Positions 1 through 8,611 are shown, numbered from the stretch's first letter. The stretch is 64,000 bases of DNA from Bdellovibrionales bacterium (GCA_041662785.1 JBAZRW010000004.1:1-64000); one strand, 5' to 3'. A program made the numbers and translations. The notes: generated by a model not told the origin, from the sequence alone.

Positions 1-255
1 GATAGATCGAAAAACATCCACACTTCGGACAGTTTTTGTTGTGACACCTTCAAAAACTCCCTTTTCCTCAAATCTATCATAAACTTATACGAAATCTACC
101 CACACCTTTTTGATCATTATGCCAAATATAACGATACTGACTCGATTTTGCGCTGTGTCTAACCTATTGATTCCAAACGATTTTGCAAACTTCGACCGAT
201 TTTGGATCGCCAAAAGCAAAAAATCGGGATTCCAGCGCCAAGGGGAACGCAAGCC

Positions 256-888
256 TTATCGGCTTGGCTTATGGGCAAAGATATCGACATTTTCCCATCC
301 GGCGACATCAAGGGCGGCGCGGGAAGGCAAAAAGTCAAAGGCCGCCTGAACATAAGCCTGACGCTTTTCGCGGAGCAGCATGGCATCCAGTTTTTCTTTA
401 AGCTGGTGCAGGTGCAAAACATCCGAGGCAGCATAGAATTGCTGTTCTGGGGTCAACGTTTCCGCGCCCCAGTCAGAGGTTTGATGTTCCTTGGACAGTT
501 CAAGCCCCAGCAAATCGCGGCATAAATCTTTCAGACCATGGCGATCGGAAAACGTCCGCGCGATTATCGAGGCTATCTTGGTGCAGTAAATAGGGTGCGG
601 CATCACGCCAAGATGGTGAAAGATCGTAGCCAGATCGGCGCGGGCAAAATGAAACAGTTTGGTGATGGCTGGATCGGCCAGCATCTTTTTCAAGTTGGGC
701 GCGTCATAGCCGTCTTTGGCGAATTGAACCAGATGGGCCGTTCCATCGCCGCAAGAAAACTGCACAACGCACAAGCGGTCGCGCGTGACGTTCAAGCCTA
801 GCGATTCGGTGTCCACCGCGACGCTAGAGCCGAAAGGCAGGTCAGCGGGAATATCGCCTTTGTGCAGAAAGATTTCTGGCTTGGCCAT
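256..888 (-). CDS. rnd: Ribonuclease D (short form, DEDD 3'-5' exoribonuclease)
   Basis: A 210-residue DEDD-family 3'-5' exonuclease expected to trim tRNA and other stable RNA 3' ends in the cytoplasm. The three exonuclease motifs are visible: D26/E28 in VAVDTESLGL, D85 in FHFARADLAT, and Y152-x3-D156 in FYAASDVLHL (DEDDy type). The HRDC domain of the E. coli enzyme is absent; a length near 205-210 residues is usual for the alphaproteobacterial short form. It is a single gene. A 112-bp repeat with tRNA-like ends lies about 70 bp upstream in the same orientation (see repeat at 959). Family assignment is secure; the exact substrate is inference. Confidence 0.9.
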   Translation of the reverse strand: MAKPEIFLHKGDIPADLPFGSSVAVDTESLGLNVTRDRLCVVQFSCGDGTAHLVQFAKDGYDAPNLKKMLADPAITKLFHFARADLATIFHHLGVMPHPIYCTKIASIIARTFSDRHGLKDLCRDLLGLELSKEHQTSDWGAETLTPEQQFYAASDVLHLHQLKEKLDAMLLREKRQAYVQAAFDFLPSRAALDVAGWENVDIFAHKPSR

Positions 889-958
889 GGTCGGGAACTT
901 TCCTGTGCCGAAGAAAACGAGAGACAGCCCCTTGGATAAAAGGGGTTATCAATCCTCA

Positions 959-1070
959 TGGTGCGCCCAAATGGAATTATATCGAACTTTTCAGACGCCC
1001 ACGAAGTCATTAACACAATGGTTGAGTGGAGCGCAATCTTAAATAAGCTTCAGCAAAATCAGCCGGCTAG
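959..1070 (-). repeat. 112-bp dispersed repeat, copy 1 (tRNA-acceptor-like ends)
   Basis: About 112 bp that recur at 29078-29189 with about seven differences. Read on the minus strand, a 5' TGCGCTC can pair with a 3' GGGCGCA followed directly by CCA, and the span from stem to CCA is 77 nt, the length of a tRNA. I could not fold canonical D, anticodon and T arms, so this is not called a tRNA. The minus strand also holds a perfect TATAAT about 15 nt before the CCA, so a mobile promoter pointing at rnd is an alternative. The rest of the 889-1196 intergenic stretch holds only the hairpin listed at 1081. Confidence 0.75.
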
Positions 1071-1080
1071 CAATATAATT

Positions 1081-1114
1081 GGTTCTTGTCCAACCATGCT
1101 TGGTAAGGACAACC
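1081..1114. other. Hairpin between rnd and the M48 peptidase gene
   Basis: An inverted repeat with outer arms TTGTCC (1086-1091) and GGACAA (1107-1112) and inner arms ACCA/TGGT. There is no following T-run, so it is not an obvious terminator. It sits about 85 bp before the M48 peptidase start and could be an operator or leader structure; function unknown. Confidence 0.4.
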
Positions 1115-1196
1115 ACGACATATCATGAAAGTATTAAATCAAGCAAGAAAATCGAGCAAGAAAATGATAGAATGACGATCAAGAAAGGTCATTGTG

Positions 1197-2105
1197 ATGA
1201 GTTATTTCAAACCAGTTATTGCTTCTGAACTTAATACTTACAAAAGCACGCGCCGCGAAAAAATAGGGATATTGGCAAGCTTTGCTTTGGCTGCAACTGC
1301 TGTTTGCGTTGGCGCCGCTACAGCATCAACACCGTTGGTGAGTTTATTGCCAGCTATGGCTCATAAAGCTGTTACAATAGCGGGCCTAATGGCTGGCGTT
1401 TCTATCATCACACGATTTTTACTGACAAAAAAGGAAGTCTCTTCTTGGAATCGTGATAAATATGAAGATCTTCAACAAACTGCTAAAGAATATAGCAATA
1501 AGATGGGTTTACATGAAACGCCTCAGATACGTATATGGCGAAAAAATGTTCCCGTAGGGCCAGCCGCAGCACCTTTCTTTCATAAGTTTGATGTAATTTT
1601 TAATGAAGACTCATTTGACCGATACAATCAAGCGCAATTAAGGGGAATCTTAGGTCATGAAATGGCTCACGTGAAGAAAAACCATATGTGGAAAACACAG
1701 AGCCTCAATATTCTTGCGATGTGCGCTTCCGTTATGGCTCCCGCATTTGGTATATTGGCACCTCTCTTGATTTTTTCTTCAGCGCGTCGGAACGAATTTC
1801 AAGCTGATCGAATTGGTGCCGTTGTTTCACAAAATCCCCTCTCATTAGCATCTGCACTAAGAACGCACGAAAATAATTCTTCTAGAGAAAAATTGCATGA
1901 TTGGCATTATTCTTCTGTTCCTCAGAAACTTGGGAAATGTGCTCTTGCACCAGTGCGCACGATCTTGAAAGGTTGGGGCTATTGGTTCTTGACTGTTCAT
2001 CCAGCTACAGAACGACGCATTGAACGACTGGAGACCATGGATAACCCACCTTCAAAATACAGGAGTGATTCAGTGAAAGCCAGATTGGTTAGATTAGCTT
2101 TGTAA
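1197..2105 (+). CDS. M48-family membrane-associated zinc metallopeptidase
   Basis: A gluzincin peptidase of family M48 (HtpX/Ste24-like). The zinc motif HEMAH (H155, E156, H159 counted from the GTG three bases upstream) is followed by the third-ligand region RRNEFQAD (E201). Hydrophobic segments lie at about 26-46, 58-76 and 170-197, so the active site probably faces the cytoplasm from the inner membrane, as in HtpX. Start: ATG at 1197 is preferred over GTG 1194 because AAAGG lies at a better distance. The gene is AT-richer than its neighbours and stands alone between a dispersed repeat and tRNA-Leu, so transfer is possible. A role in membrane protein quality control is inferred from the family. 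Confidence 0.8.
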   Translation: MSYFKPVIASELNTYKSTRREKIGILASFALAATAVCVGAATASTPLVSLLPAMAHKAVTIAGLMAGVSIITRFLLTKKEVSSWNRDKYEDLQQTAKEYSNKMGLHETPQIRIWRKNVPVGPAAAPFFHKFDVIFNEDSFDRYNQAQLRGILGHEMAHVKKNHMWKTQSLNILAMCASVMAPAFGILAPLLIFSSARRNEFQADRIGAVVSQNPLSLASALRTHENNSSREKLHDWHYSSVPQKLGKCALAPVRTILKGWGYWFLTVHPATERRIERLETMDNPPSKYRSDSVKARLVRLAL

Positions 2106-2306
2106 TAATAACTTTTAGAACTGCGCTCGATTTTCTCGAAAATCCGCAGAAACTCTGGGTTTCTGGCGACCTCATAGCCCAAAAAACAGTCCTAAAACTC
2201 GCCTTTGACGAGAAACTCAGATACCAAAAAAACGAGGGTTATCGAACTGTGCTAACCTCCCGTCCTTTCAGGTTTTTTCGGCTCTTGAGTGCCGATAACT
2301 CAATTT

Positions 2307-2393
2307 TGGTGCCCAGAAGAAGACTCGAACTTCCACGACATTGCTGTCACAGATACCTGAAACCTGCGCGTCTACCAATTCCGCCATCTGGGC
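2307..2393 (-). tRNA. tRNA-Leu (anticodon CAG)
   Basis: Minus-strand class II tRNA with acceptor pair GCCCAGA/TCTGGGC and an encoded ACCA end. The anticodon arm has stem CAGGT, loop TTCAGGT (anticodon CAG) and stem ATCTG, with a long variable arm as in leucine tRNAs. The D-arm sequence GGCGGAATTGGTAGACGCG is typical for tRNA-Leu. Confidence 0.95.
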
Positions 2394-2573
2394 ATAAGAG
2401 AAGCCTAGGTACGGCCTTGGCCGCCCAAAGTCAAGCCTGTCAGGGAATAAAAAGAAAACGATGGGGTCATTGGTTAATACAGGAGTGAAACTAAAAAAGA
2501 AGCTGACTCAAGGGGGATGGGGGCTTATAAGGCAAAATAGAAGATTTATTATAGAAGGGCGGGGACAATAAGA

Positions 2574-3317
2574 ATGACAAAAAAAATAGATGATTTTGGA
2601 TTTCTGTTGGATTTGGACGAAAAAGGTTTGAGAGAGGCGTTGTCCCAATCGCATCATTTGAAAAAGATTGTTGGAAGCCCTGCTCAAATTAAAGAGCTTT
2701 TATGTGTTCTCCATTCTCTCGCCCAAGAACGGGCGCAAGAGCTGGCGTTAGCGGGAGGAACAACAGGGCCATCTTTTTCTACGGACCCCTTTTCGGGAAA
2801 AGAGGCTTTAGCCCACCGGTGGCCTCGGGGAAGCAACGTTCGGCCAGAGTTGTCTGTGGCTCAAGCGGCCATCCACACCCAAATTAAATCGCTTGATTAT
2901 GGGATTGATACGGCCACTCATTTTTTTGGCATGTATACCGCTGGGCGGCCCGATGTTTTTCTTTTTGTGCCACCCGCTGAAAAGCAGCCGAAGAAGGTGG
3001 AGCGCGTTGTTCTGGATCTTACGCGAGGAGGCTATCTGACAAGACCTATGTGGAGCGATGGACATTTTAACCCCAGCTGTGTTCGAAAAGACGAGCGTGG
3101 CCAAACCCGTTTGTTGAGCGTTGAGGATCAAGGCTTGTTTTTAAGCGGTCAGTTTAAAGCGTTTAAGAAAGAATCTCCCGACAAAAACCTCTCTTATTTT
3201 TCAAAGCTTTATGTTTGTGACAAGATGTTTAGTCCGCTGGTTCATGATGGGAGCCAGTTTCTCCACCGTGGCGATCCAAAGCGCCAATCCAACAAACTTC
3301 CCCTTGTCTGTGAATAA
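2574..3317 (+). CDS. Hypothetical protein, unrecognised
   Basis: A 247-residue protein that I do not recognise. No signal peptide or membrane segment is visible. Residues 1-60 look helical and charged; the middle is richer in Gly/Pro (GGTTGPSFSTDPFSG) and the C-terminal half has aromatic and Cys residues (YVCDKMF, LPLVCE). The start ATG follows GGCGGGGACAATAAGA, a plausible ribosome site. It lies between tRNA-Leu and a repeat-containing unknown on the same strand, 70 bp apart, possibly one transcript. Confidence 0.55.
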   Translation: MTKKIDDFGFLLDLDEKGLREALSQSHHLKKIVGSPAQIKELLCVLHSLAQERAQELALAGGTTGPSFSTDPFSGKEALAHRWPRGSNVRPELSVAQAAIHTQIKSLDYGIDTATHFFGMYTAGRPDVFLFVPPAEKQPKKVERVVLDLTRGGYLTRPMWSDGHFNPSCVRKDERGQTRLLSVEDQGLFLSGQFKAFKKESPDKNLSYFSKLYVCDKMFSPLVHDGSQFLHRGDPKRQSNKLPLVCE

Positions 3318-3387
3318 GGGATGAAACGTTAACCAAAAGCGTGTATAGAGGTGGTTCCATCGAATCCTCTCTTTCCGGCAGGCGGTT

Positions 3388-4545
3388 ATGTCAACTTTTG
3401 ACGCCTCTTATCTCAACTCGATGCTGTTGGACACGACGGCTAAGTCCAACTCGCTTGTCTATCAGCGTGACGTCAGCCTTCCTTTGAACATCTCGCTTGA
3501 TACAGCGAACAACCTTGGCACGCTCACGACCGATGAAACAGAGCTGAACGTCAAGGCGCAGGTCATGCGCGAGAATCCTACTCACTTTTATAAATTTACG
3601 CTTGATGGGTCTTCCATCAAGATGAGTTTTTCAAACATGACGGGCAGTTCTGGCCTAAGGGTTCAGTTGTTGAACAGTTCGGGCAAGATTGTGGCGGATA
3701 ATTCGTCGACGGCATTAGAGGCTTTGCAAACGGCCTATAAAAGCATGTCGTCCAGCAGCGGCTTAAATCAAAACGCAGGCGATTATTCGATTAAGGTGAC
3801 GTTTGACGCGGCGCAGCTCCGCTCCGTTCCTCAACAGTATTCGATCAGCCTTTATTCAGGCACCCGTTTTTCTACCAGCTATCAGACCGTTGCCAAGGCG
3901 CAGACCTCTGAGAGGCAATCTGCTTTGGTCGACGATACCATGACCTTTTCGTTAATTAACGCGCAGGCCTATGAAACGGAAACGGCGCATGCTGCCAATG
4001 AAACGGTGCTTAGCGCCATCAATATCGGTTGGCTTTATGAAAACAAGGCGGCGTTGTCGGTTTCCAGTCAGCTAACGGATGTGTGTTCAGCGCAGTATTA
4101 TTCGTTTACTCATCAAAAGGGCGAAACCTTGAAGCTGGCGTTTAACAATCATACAGGAACAAGCAAAGCGCGGGTTCAGCTTTATGATTCATCAGGAACG
4201 CACCTGCTGGCCGATTCACACGGCACAGAAGATCAACAAGCGGCCTATGCGGCGCTGTCGTCGTCAACTGGCCTTGATGCGCCCGCGAACCCGTATGTGA
4301 TTAAGGTTTCGTATGTGGCGGGTGAGCGAGAAACAAGGCAGATTTATGATTTTAAAGTTTTCTCTGGCACGTCTTATGACTCACTTTACTCTACCGCCGT
4401 TGGGACGGAATCGGCCAAAAACGCGTTGGCTAATGGCCATTTAACGATGAACTACAGCATGAAGGACTCAGCGGTTTCCTATCTTATGAGCATGTCTCAA
4501 GGTGACGAAATCAGCATTATGGATACGCTTAGCCAAACAATTTAG
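3388..4545 (+). CDS. Hypothetical protein with two PPC-like beta repeats
   Basis: A 385-residue protein built from two related domains, about residues 60-165 and 235-340. Each runs as an F/YYxFT strand, an (K/L)MSFSNMTGSSG-like strand and turn, RVQLxxSSGxxxAD, an Ala/Ser-rich helix-like segment, an xYxIKVxx strand and a final YxxxxxSGTxxxxxYxT strand. This layout resembles bacterial pre-peptidase C-terminal (PPC-type) beta-sandwich domains, which often assist binding or secretion of exported proteins. No signal peptide is visible (the N-terminus is MSTFDASYLN), so export by another route or a cytosolic location must be considered. The assignment rests on pattern reading only. Confidence 0.55.
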   Translation: MSTFDASYLNSMLLDTTAKSNSLVYQRDVSLPLNISLDTANNLGTLTTDETELNVKAQVMRENPTHFYKFTLDGSSIKMSFSNMTGSSGLRVQLLNSSGKIVADNSSTALEALQTAYKSMSSSSGLNQNAGDYSIKVTFDAAQLRSVPQQYSISLYSGTRFSTSYQTVAKAQTSERQSALVDDTMTFSLINAQAYETETAHAANETVLSAINIGWLYENKAALSVSSQLTDVCSAQYYSFTHQKGETLKLAFNNHTGTSKARVQLYDSSGTHLLADSHGTEDQQAAYAALSSSTGLDAPANPYVIKVSYVAGERETRQIYDFKVFSGTSYDSLYSTAVGTESAKNALANGHLTMNYSMKDSAVSYLMSMSQGDEISIMDTLSQTI

Positions 4546-4554
4546 AGTCTTTTA

Positions 4555-5655
4555 TCACCAAAACAAAACCGTCAGGTTGATGCCGCCAAAGCGATCAAGG
4601 TGACCAACCTGTCCATCAAACTCTTTCGTGCGCTGGACGAGGGCAAGGTCAAGCCTGGCGGCATCTGACCAAAACAGCGACCCGCCCACTGTAAAGTCGG
4701 CGACAAAAGGTTTCTTATCGACGTGTGGGCTAGAGGCGAACGTGTTGCCATCAAGAAAAATGTTACGCGCCACAGCGCGGCCTTGTGTTCCGGCGAAAAG
4801 ATACCAGCCAAACTTTCCGTTGAGCTGCTGCGAGTCAAACCAGTCTGTGCCCGATGGACCTGGGCGAATACGGCTGGGGCCATAATCGGCGGCAAGGTTC
4901 TGGCCAAAACGAAGAAGCGCCGTGCCTTGACCATAGGTCATAATGTTACCTGCGCTTGCTCCCAGTTCCGGAATGATATCAACGGCCAGATTGCCGTAAA
5001 GAGGCTGCTGAAAGCGCCACTTGCGCCCATAGGTCAAAATGACACCCGGCTCGTTCTGCAGCTGATTTTCCCAACCCATTGACGGTTTGACATTGATAAA
5101 CTGATGATAATCATTCTGCGTTACGCCCCCCAATGCCCAGCGCCCCACGACACCTGCCTGCACTTCAAAGTTTTCCAGCGTGTGATGGGTAGGCTGAACG
5201 CTTTCTTGAAGCAAGCTCGCCCCCGTATAAAACCAAGCGCCATAAGGACGATCCTTAACGGAAGGGGTGACACGAGATGTGTTTTGCGGCGTGAAAAGAC
5301 TCTGCCCAAACATAAGACTATATTTTCTTTTCTGAGATTCATTTGAGAAAATGGGGAGGACACTGCCGAGCGATAGAAAAGATTGATCCCAAAAACCATC
5401 CGGCGTTACGCGCCCTGATAAATAAGAAAGACGCGCGCCTTGGGTGTAATGACGGTCATCGTTTGAAACGTACCAGTCATTTTCATTAATAAGTTTGAGA
5501 CGGCCATAGTTGTTATCGCCATCGTTTGCCGTCGTCGTTTTTCCCATGGTAGGGGGTCTTGTTTCTTGATCTGTTGCGCACGCCACCTTGCTACCGAAAG
5601 AAAGAAAACAAACGACAAGTGTGAGAGAAAGAACGAGTCTATATAGAAGCGACAT
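4555..5655 (-). CDS. lpxR: LpxR-family outer-membrane lipid A 3'-O-deacylase (DUF2219)
   Basis: A 366-residue exported beta-barrel protein of the LpxR/DUF2219 family, which removes the 3'-acyloxyacyl group of lipid A in the outer membrane. A signal peptide (MSLLYRLVLSLTLVVCFLSF, then a VACA cleavage region) precedes the family signature ENDWYVSNDDRHYTQG at 58-73, carrying the Asn-Asp and DRHYTxG residues that line the active site in characterised LpxR. Other family blocks are KDRPYGAWFYTGASL and a C-terminal aromatic ending (INLTVLFW) typical of barrels. A good ribosome site (GAGGAATAC) precedes ATG. It is divergent from the response-regulator gene at 5942 across about 285 bp, so control by that regulator is possible but unproven. 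Confidence 0.8.
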   Translation of the reverse strand: MSLLYRLVLSLTLVVCFLSFGSKVACATDQETRPPTMGKTTTANDGDNNYGRLKLINENDWYVSNDDRHYTQGARLSYLSGRVTPDGFWDQSFLSLGSVLPIFSNESQKRKYSLMFGQSLFTPQNTSRVTPSVKDRPYGAWFYTGASLLQESVQPTHHTLENFEVQAGVVGRWALGGVTQNDYHQFINVKPSMGWENQLQNEPGVILTYGRKWRFQQPLYGNLAVDIIPELGASAGNIMTYGQGTALLRFGQNLAADYGPSRIRPGPSGTDWFDSQQLNGKFGWYLFAGTQGRAVARNIFLDGNTFASSPHVDKKPFVADFTVGGSLFWSDAARLDLALVQRTKEFDGQVGHLDRFGGINLTVLFW

Positions 5656-5941
5656 GTATTCCTCATCATCATTCAGAAGTTTGACTAAAAAAATGGTCGG
5701 TGGATTCCTGATAGATTAGGAAAACACCGTGTGCTGTATTTGGCAGAGTTTTGATAAAAATACGATGTGTCGTAAGAGCCCGTGGATAAGAAACATATAA
5801 GGATTTGCATTGAATAAATGGTTATTAAGGATGCCAACCACTTTAAAAGAAGGATGAATTTACTTTTCTCGCTATGCGCCACCTTATGTGATACTAAATA
5901 GCTCTGCTGTGCGGTGCCTGAATTAACCCGAAAGGCTCTGA

Positions 5942-6691
5942 ATGCAAAAAAACAAAAAAAAGATTTTAATCATCGATTCCGATCCCCAACTTCAAAAGAT
6001 GATGTCCATCCTTTTGGAGCCGGAAGAGTACAAAGTTATAGAATGTCTAACGGGAAAACAGGCGTCGCGCTTCTGCCTATCCACAAAACCTGATCTCGTT
6101 CTTCTTGCGCTCACGCTGCCGGATATGGATGGCAAAGAAGTTATTACCGCCATCCGTGAATGGTCGCAAGTGCCCATTATTGTACTGACAAAACGCGCCG
6201 GAGATGACGATGTTATTAAGGCATTAAATTGTGGCGCGAACGATTATGTTATCAGGCCGTTTAACGCCGATGTTCTTATGGCAAGAATTAATGTTGCTTT
6301 ACGAAGCGCCGTGGTAAGTGAAACGGGCGAGCCAGAAATCAAAAATGGCCCCTTACGCATTGATCTCGTCAAGCATCAGGTTTTTCTTAATGATGTACTG
6401 CTGGGTTTCACGTCCAAGGAATATAGTTTGCTGCGTTATTTCATCGTCAATCGTGGCCGTATGCTAACGCATAAAGAGATTTTGAAAGAGGTTTGGGGGC
6501 CTGCCCACGGTGATGATACGCAGTATTTGCGTGTCTTTATCGGACAGATACGCGCCAAGATCGAAAAGGATTTTATCCTGCCAGCGCTTATCACAACGGA
6601 GCCGGGGGTCGGGTACCGGATGGAGTTGGCAGAAATTGCGGATTTATGCCCCCTTTCCGACCGCCGAACTATAGAGGAGCGCCGTGCATAG
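5942..6691 (+). CDS. OmpR/KdpE-family response regulator with atypical receiver (no phospho-acceptor Asp)
   Basis: A 249-residue DNA-binding regulator: receiver domain at about 7-122, OmpR-type winged helix at about 132-232. The receiver aligns well with KdpE (KPDLVLL..LPDMDG, VPIIVLT, GANDY..RPF), but the phospho-acceptor Asp is Ala56 (codon GCG in LLALTLPDMDG), one of the acidic-pocket residues is Ser13 (IDSDPQ) and the invariant Lys of the KPF motif is Arg105. Such pseudo-receivers cannot be phosphorylated by the usual route and generally act constitutively or through ligands or protein partners. The effector domain looks intact (ready match to EYSLLRYFIVNRGRMLTHKEIL and VGYRME). No kinase gene is adjacent. 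Neighbours are lpxR (divergent) and yfdX (convergent). Confidence 0.85.
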   Translation: MQKNKKKILIIDSDPQLQKMMSILLEPEEYKVIECLTGKQASRFCLSTKPDLVLLALTLPDMDGKEVITAIREWSQVPIIVLTKRAGDDDVIKALNCGANDYVIRPFNADVLMARINVALRSAVVSETGEPEIKNGPLRIDLVKHQVFLNDVLLGFTSKEYSLLRYFIVNRGRMLTHKEILKEVWGPAHGDDTQYLRVFIGQIRAKIEKDFILPALITTEPGVGYRMELAEIADLCPLSDRRTIEERRA

Positions 6692-6742
6692 AAAATGCGC
6701 CGCTCTTTGTTCAAGAGCGGCGCATTAAGGATCGTGTTGCCG

Positions 6743-7633
6743 TTATTGCTTGCGCGCCCAAGCCTTAAGATCAGTCATCCATTTGTCTAAGGTTTTGCCT
6801 GATTTTTGCAGCAGAGTCGGGTCTTTCTTTGTGATCACGTCTCTCATGTCTTTAACTTCTTTACGCATCTCGACAATGCCTGCTTGATGGGCTTTGTAGG
6901 CATCATCTTTTTGCATTTCATCAAGCGCGTCATCGGCATGACCTAAAGCATAACGCGCGCCATCATAGTTTTGACCTCGCAGAAAGTTTTGAGCGATGCT
7001 GATATTGTCATGGGCCTTGTCAACAGGAATGGAAACAGTATTGTCAACACTTACGACGGCATCAGTCAGTTCGCCAAGTTTTGTTTGAGCCTCTACAAGT
7101 TTGCCTTCCTTCACATAGGCTTCCGCTTCTGTAAGATAGGTCTCAGCCTTATCGTTGCTGAGGTCAAGGGTCAGCATAACAATCTCCGCGTCGCTGACGG
7201 CCAGACTATTTCTCGCCCATATTGGCCCATCGCTGACTTCTTTAATCTTCATGGGGCCAGCCTCAAGGGGGAAATAATTATACTTATGGACAGTATCGAA
7301 CGTGTAATTAACACGACCTGCCGTTACGTTTTGAACGCGCCGTTGATCCGTTGTTGCACTGGTGATAAGGACAACCATGTTACGAGCTTGGCTAATGTGC
7401 TGCTCTGCTAAAGCTGCATTTTTCATAGCTAAGGCTACACGCGCATAGTTGACGTGGGCCACAAAGTTTTGTGCGGCAACGCGGGGATCAGAAACCGCAT
7501 CGCTGCTGATCGGCGCATTGGCTTTAACAACAGTATTGGTTGTGATGGTGTTCGCGGCGTTAGCATACGGTGCCTGCGCCAGCATAAAGCCGGTGCTAAG
7601 CATCGTCGTGATAAGAAGAGTTCGTGTTTTCAT
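6743..7633 (-). CDS. YfdX-family periplasmic protein
   Basis: A secreted helical protein of the YfdX family, whose E. coli member is linked to acid/EvgA-dependent stress; its biochemical role is unclear. The start is ATG 7633, giving MKTRTLLITTMLSTGFMLAQ and a YANA cleavage site, with AAGGAAATC just upstream; an in-frame ATG at 7699 would bury the signal peptide. The mature part has the family blocks RVAAQNFVAHVNYARVAL, an N-ALAEQHISQAR helix, SVDNTVSIPVDKAHDNISIAQNFL and a DDALDEM segment. Length is about 296 residues. It is first of three minus-strand stress-type genes with csbD and a CBS protein. Confidence 0.8.
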   Translation of the reverse strand: MKTRTLLITTMLSTGFMLAQAPYANAANTITTNTVVKANAPISSDAVSDPRVAAQNFVAHVNYARVALAMKNAALAEQHISQARNMVVLITSATTDQRRVQNVTAGRVNYTFDTVHKYNYFPLEAGPMKIKEVSDGPIWARNSLAVSDAEIVMLTLDLSNDKAETYLTEAEAYVKEGKLVEAQTKLGELTDAVVSVDNTVSIPVDKAHDNISIAQNFLRGQNYDGARYALGHADDALDEMQKDDAYKAHQAGIVEMRKEVKDMRDVITKKDPTLLQKSGKTLDKWMTDLKAWARKQ

Positions 7634-7690
7634 GGTTGATTTCCTTTTGTTGGATTGATCGTGACGGTGTCGTTTAACGTTAGAGTGACT

Positions 7691-7726
7691 AAAAACCATC
7701 AGGGCATATGCTGCCCCAATGGTTCT
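7691..7726 (-). terminator. Intrinsic terminator after csbD
   Basis: On the minus strand an imperfect hairpin (CCATTGGGGC ... GCCCTGATGG) is followed by TTTTTAG. It lies 20 bp past the csbD stop and before the yfdX start, so csbD and yfdX are probably separate transcripts. Confidence 0.6.
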
Positions 7727-7744
7727 TCGTAGCAGGACAGAAAG

Positions 7745-7981
7745 CTAGGCTGCCTTGTTCGGCTTATTTGTGCCCGAGCATGTTGGGCAGGCTTTTTCAA
7801 ACGTCTTAATGCGTTTTTCGGCAACTTCTTTGGCGACGCCGTACTTTTCTTTCAAAACGCCGAAGAACTCTTCCTGTTTACCGTTGTAGAGCATAATGTC
7901 GTTATCGGTCAGCTTGCCCCATGTTTTTTTGATTTCGCCTTTAACCTGCTCGAACTTGCCTTCGATTTGTTCCTTATTCAT
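7745..7981 (-). CDS. CsbD-family stress protein
   Basis: A 78-residue soluble protein of the CsbD/YjbJ family, strongly induced by general stress in many bacteria, molecular function unknown. The family start MNKEQIEGKFEQVKGEIKKT is evident, then WGKLTDND, and a C-terminal tail with CPTCSG, an unusual Cys pair for this family. The start is fixed at ATG 7981 by AAGGAGATTGTT upstream. It is flanked by CBS and YfdX genes on the same strand. An 8-bp inverted repeat (AACGCTGC at 8010-8017, GCAGCGTT at 8056-8063) lies in its upstream region and could be an operator. Confidence 0.85.
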   Translation of the reverse strand: MNKEQIEGKFEQVKGEIKKTWGKLTDNDIMLYNGKQEEFFGVLKEKYGVAKEVAEKRIKTFEKACPTCSGTNKPNKAA

Positions 7982-8061
7982 AACAATCTCCTTTGTTAAA
8001 GTTTTGTTTAACGCTGCGGATGCAGTCGTTCCATGCGTCATGCCCCATTTTTCCGGCAGCG

Positions 8062-8508
8062 TTAGGCCGGAGCACGACAGATTTCTCCAAGCACCTCGCC
8101 ACAAAGCTTGTGATTGGTATGTGAAGCCAGATCGCCAAGGGTAACGATTCCGACCAGACGCTTGTTTGAATCGAGAACCGCTAGTCTGCGAACTTTATTC
8201 TCACCCATGTTTTTCGTAACGGCATCAGCGCCGTCCGTGTCGCGGCAATACAGAATTTCAGAGCTCATAACCGTTTCAGCCGTTGTGTCTGCACAGTTAT
8301 GCCCTTTTGCTATACATCTGACCGCAAGGTCGCGGTCGGTTATGATTCCAACAATTCTGTCTTCGCTGATAACAAGGACACAGCCACAATCGCGATTTTG
8401 CATCTTCTGCGCGACCTCAGTTAAATGCGCCCCCGGAAGAACAATCTCAACATTCTTACTCATAATATCCTTGATAGTTTTCGAAGACTTTTCAATTTTG
8501 ATTTCCAC
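8062..8508 (-). CDS. Tandem CBS-domain protein
   Basis: A 148-residue protein made of two CBS motifs (about 12-68 and 78-137), forming one Bateman module that usually binds adenine nucleotides. Typical strands are visible: TIKDIMSKNVEIVLPGAHL, CVLVISEDRIVGIITDRDLA and RRLAVLDSNKRLVGIVTLGDLA. No catalytic domain is attached, as in stand-alone CBS sensors. The start is GTG 8508 with AAAGAGGA upstream. It stands at the head of a minus-strand stress group and is divergent from the lipoprotein operon at 8990. Confidence 0.9.
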   Translation of the reverse strand: MEIKIEKSSKTIKDIMSKNVEIVLPGAHLTEVAQKMQNRDCGCVLVISEDRIVGIITDRDLAVRCIAKGHNCADTTAETVMSSEILYCRDTDGADAVTKNMGENKVRRLAVLDSNKRLVGIVTLGDLASHTNHKLCGEVLGEICRAPA

Positions 8509-8611
8509 GGCATTCCTCTTTCAACATCTTCTGATGTGATGATGTGTGCATTTTTCTATTGACTTAGTTTGTCGAGCTTTGCATTAGGAAGCGATACGCA
8601 ATGCGAACCCC

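Noticed and set aside
959..1035. Calling the repeat a true tRNA
   Set aside because: The acceptor stem, CCA and 77-nt length fit, but no canonical anticodon or T arm could be folded by hand, so only tRNA-like is claimed.
7982..8061. EcfG-type promoter (GGAAC ... CGTT) upstream of csbD
   Set aside because: GGAAC and CGTT occur, but their spacing of 14 bases is shorter than the usual 16-17.
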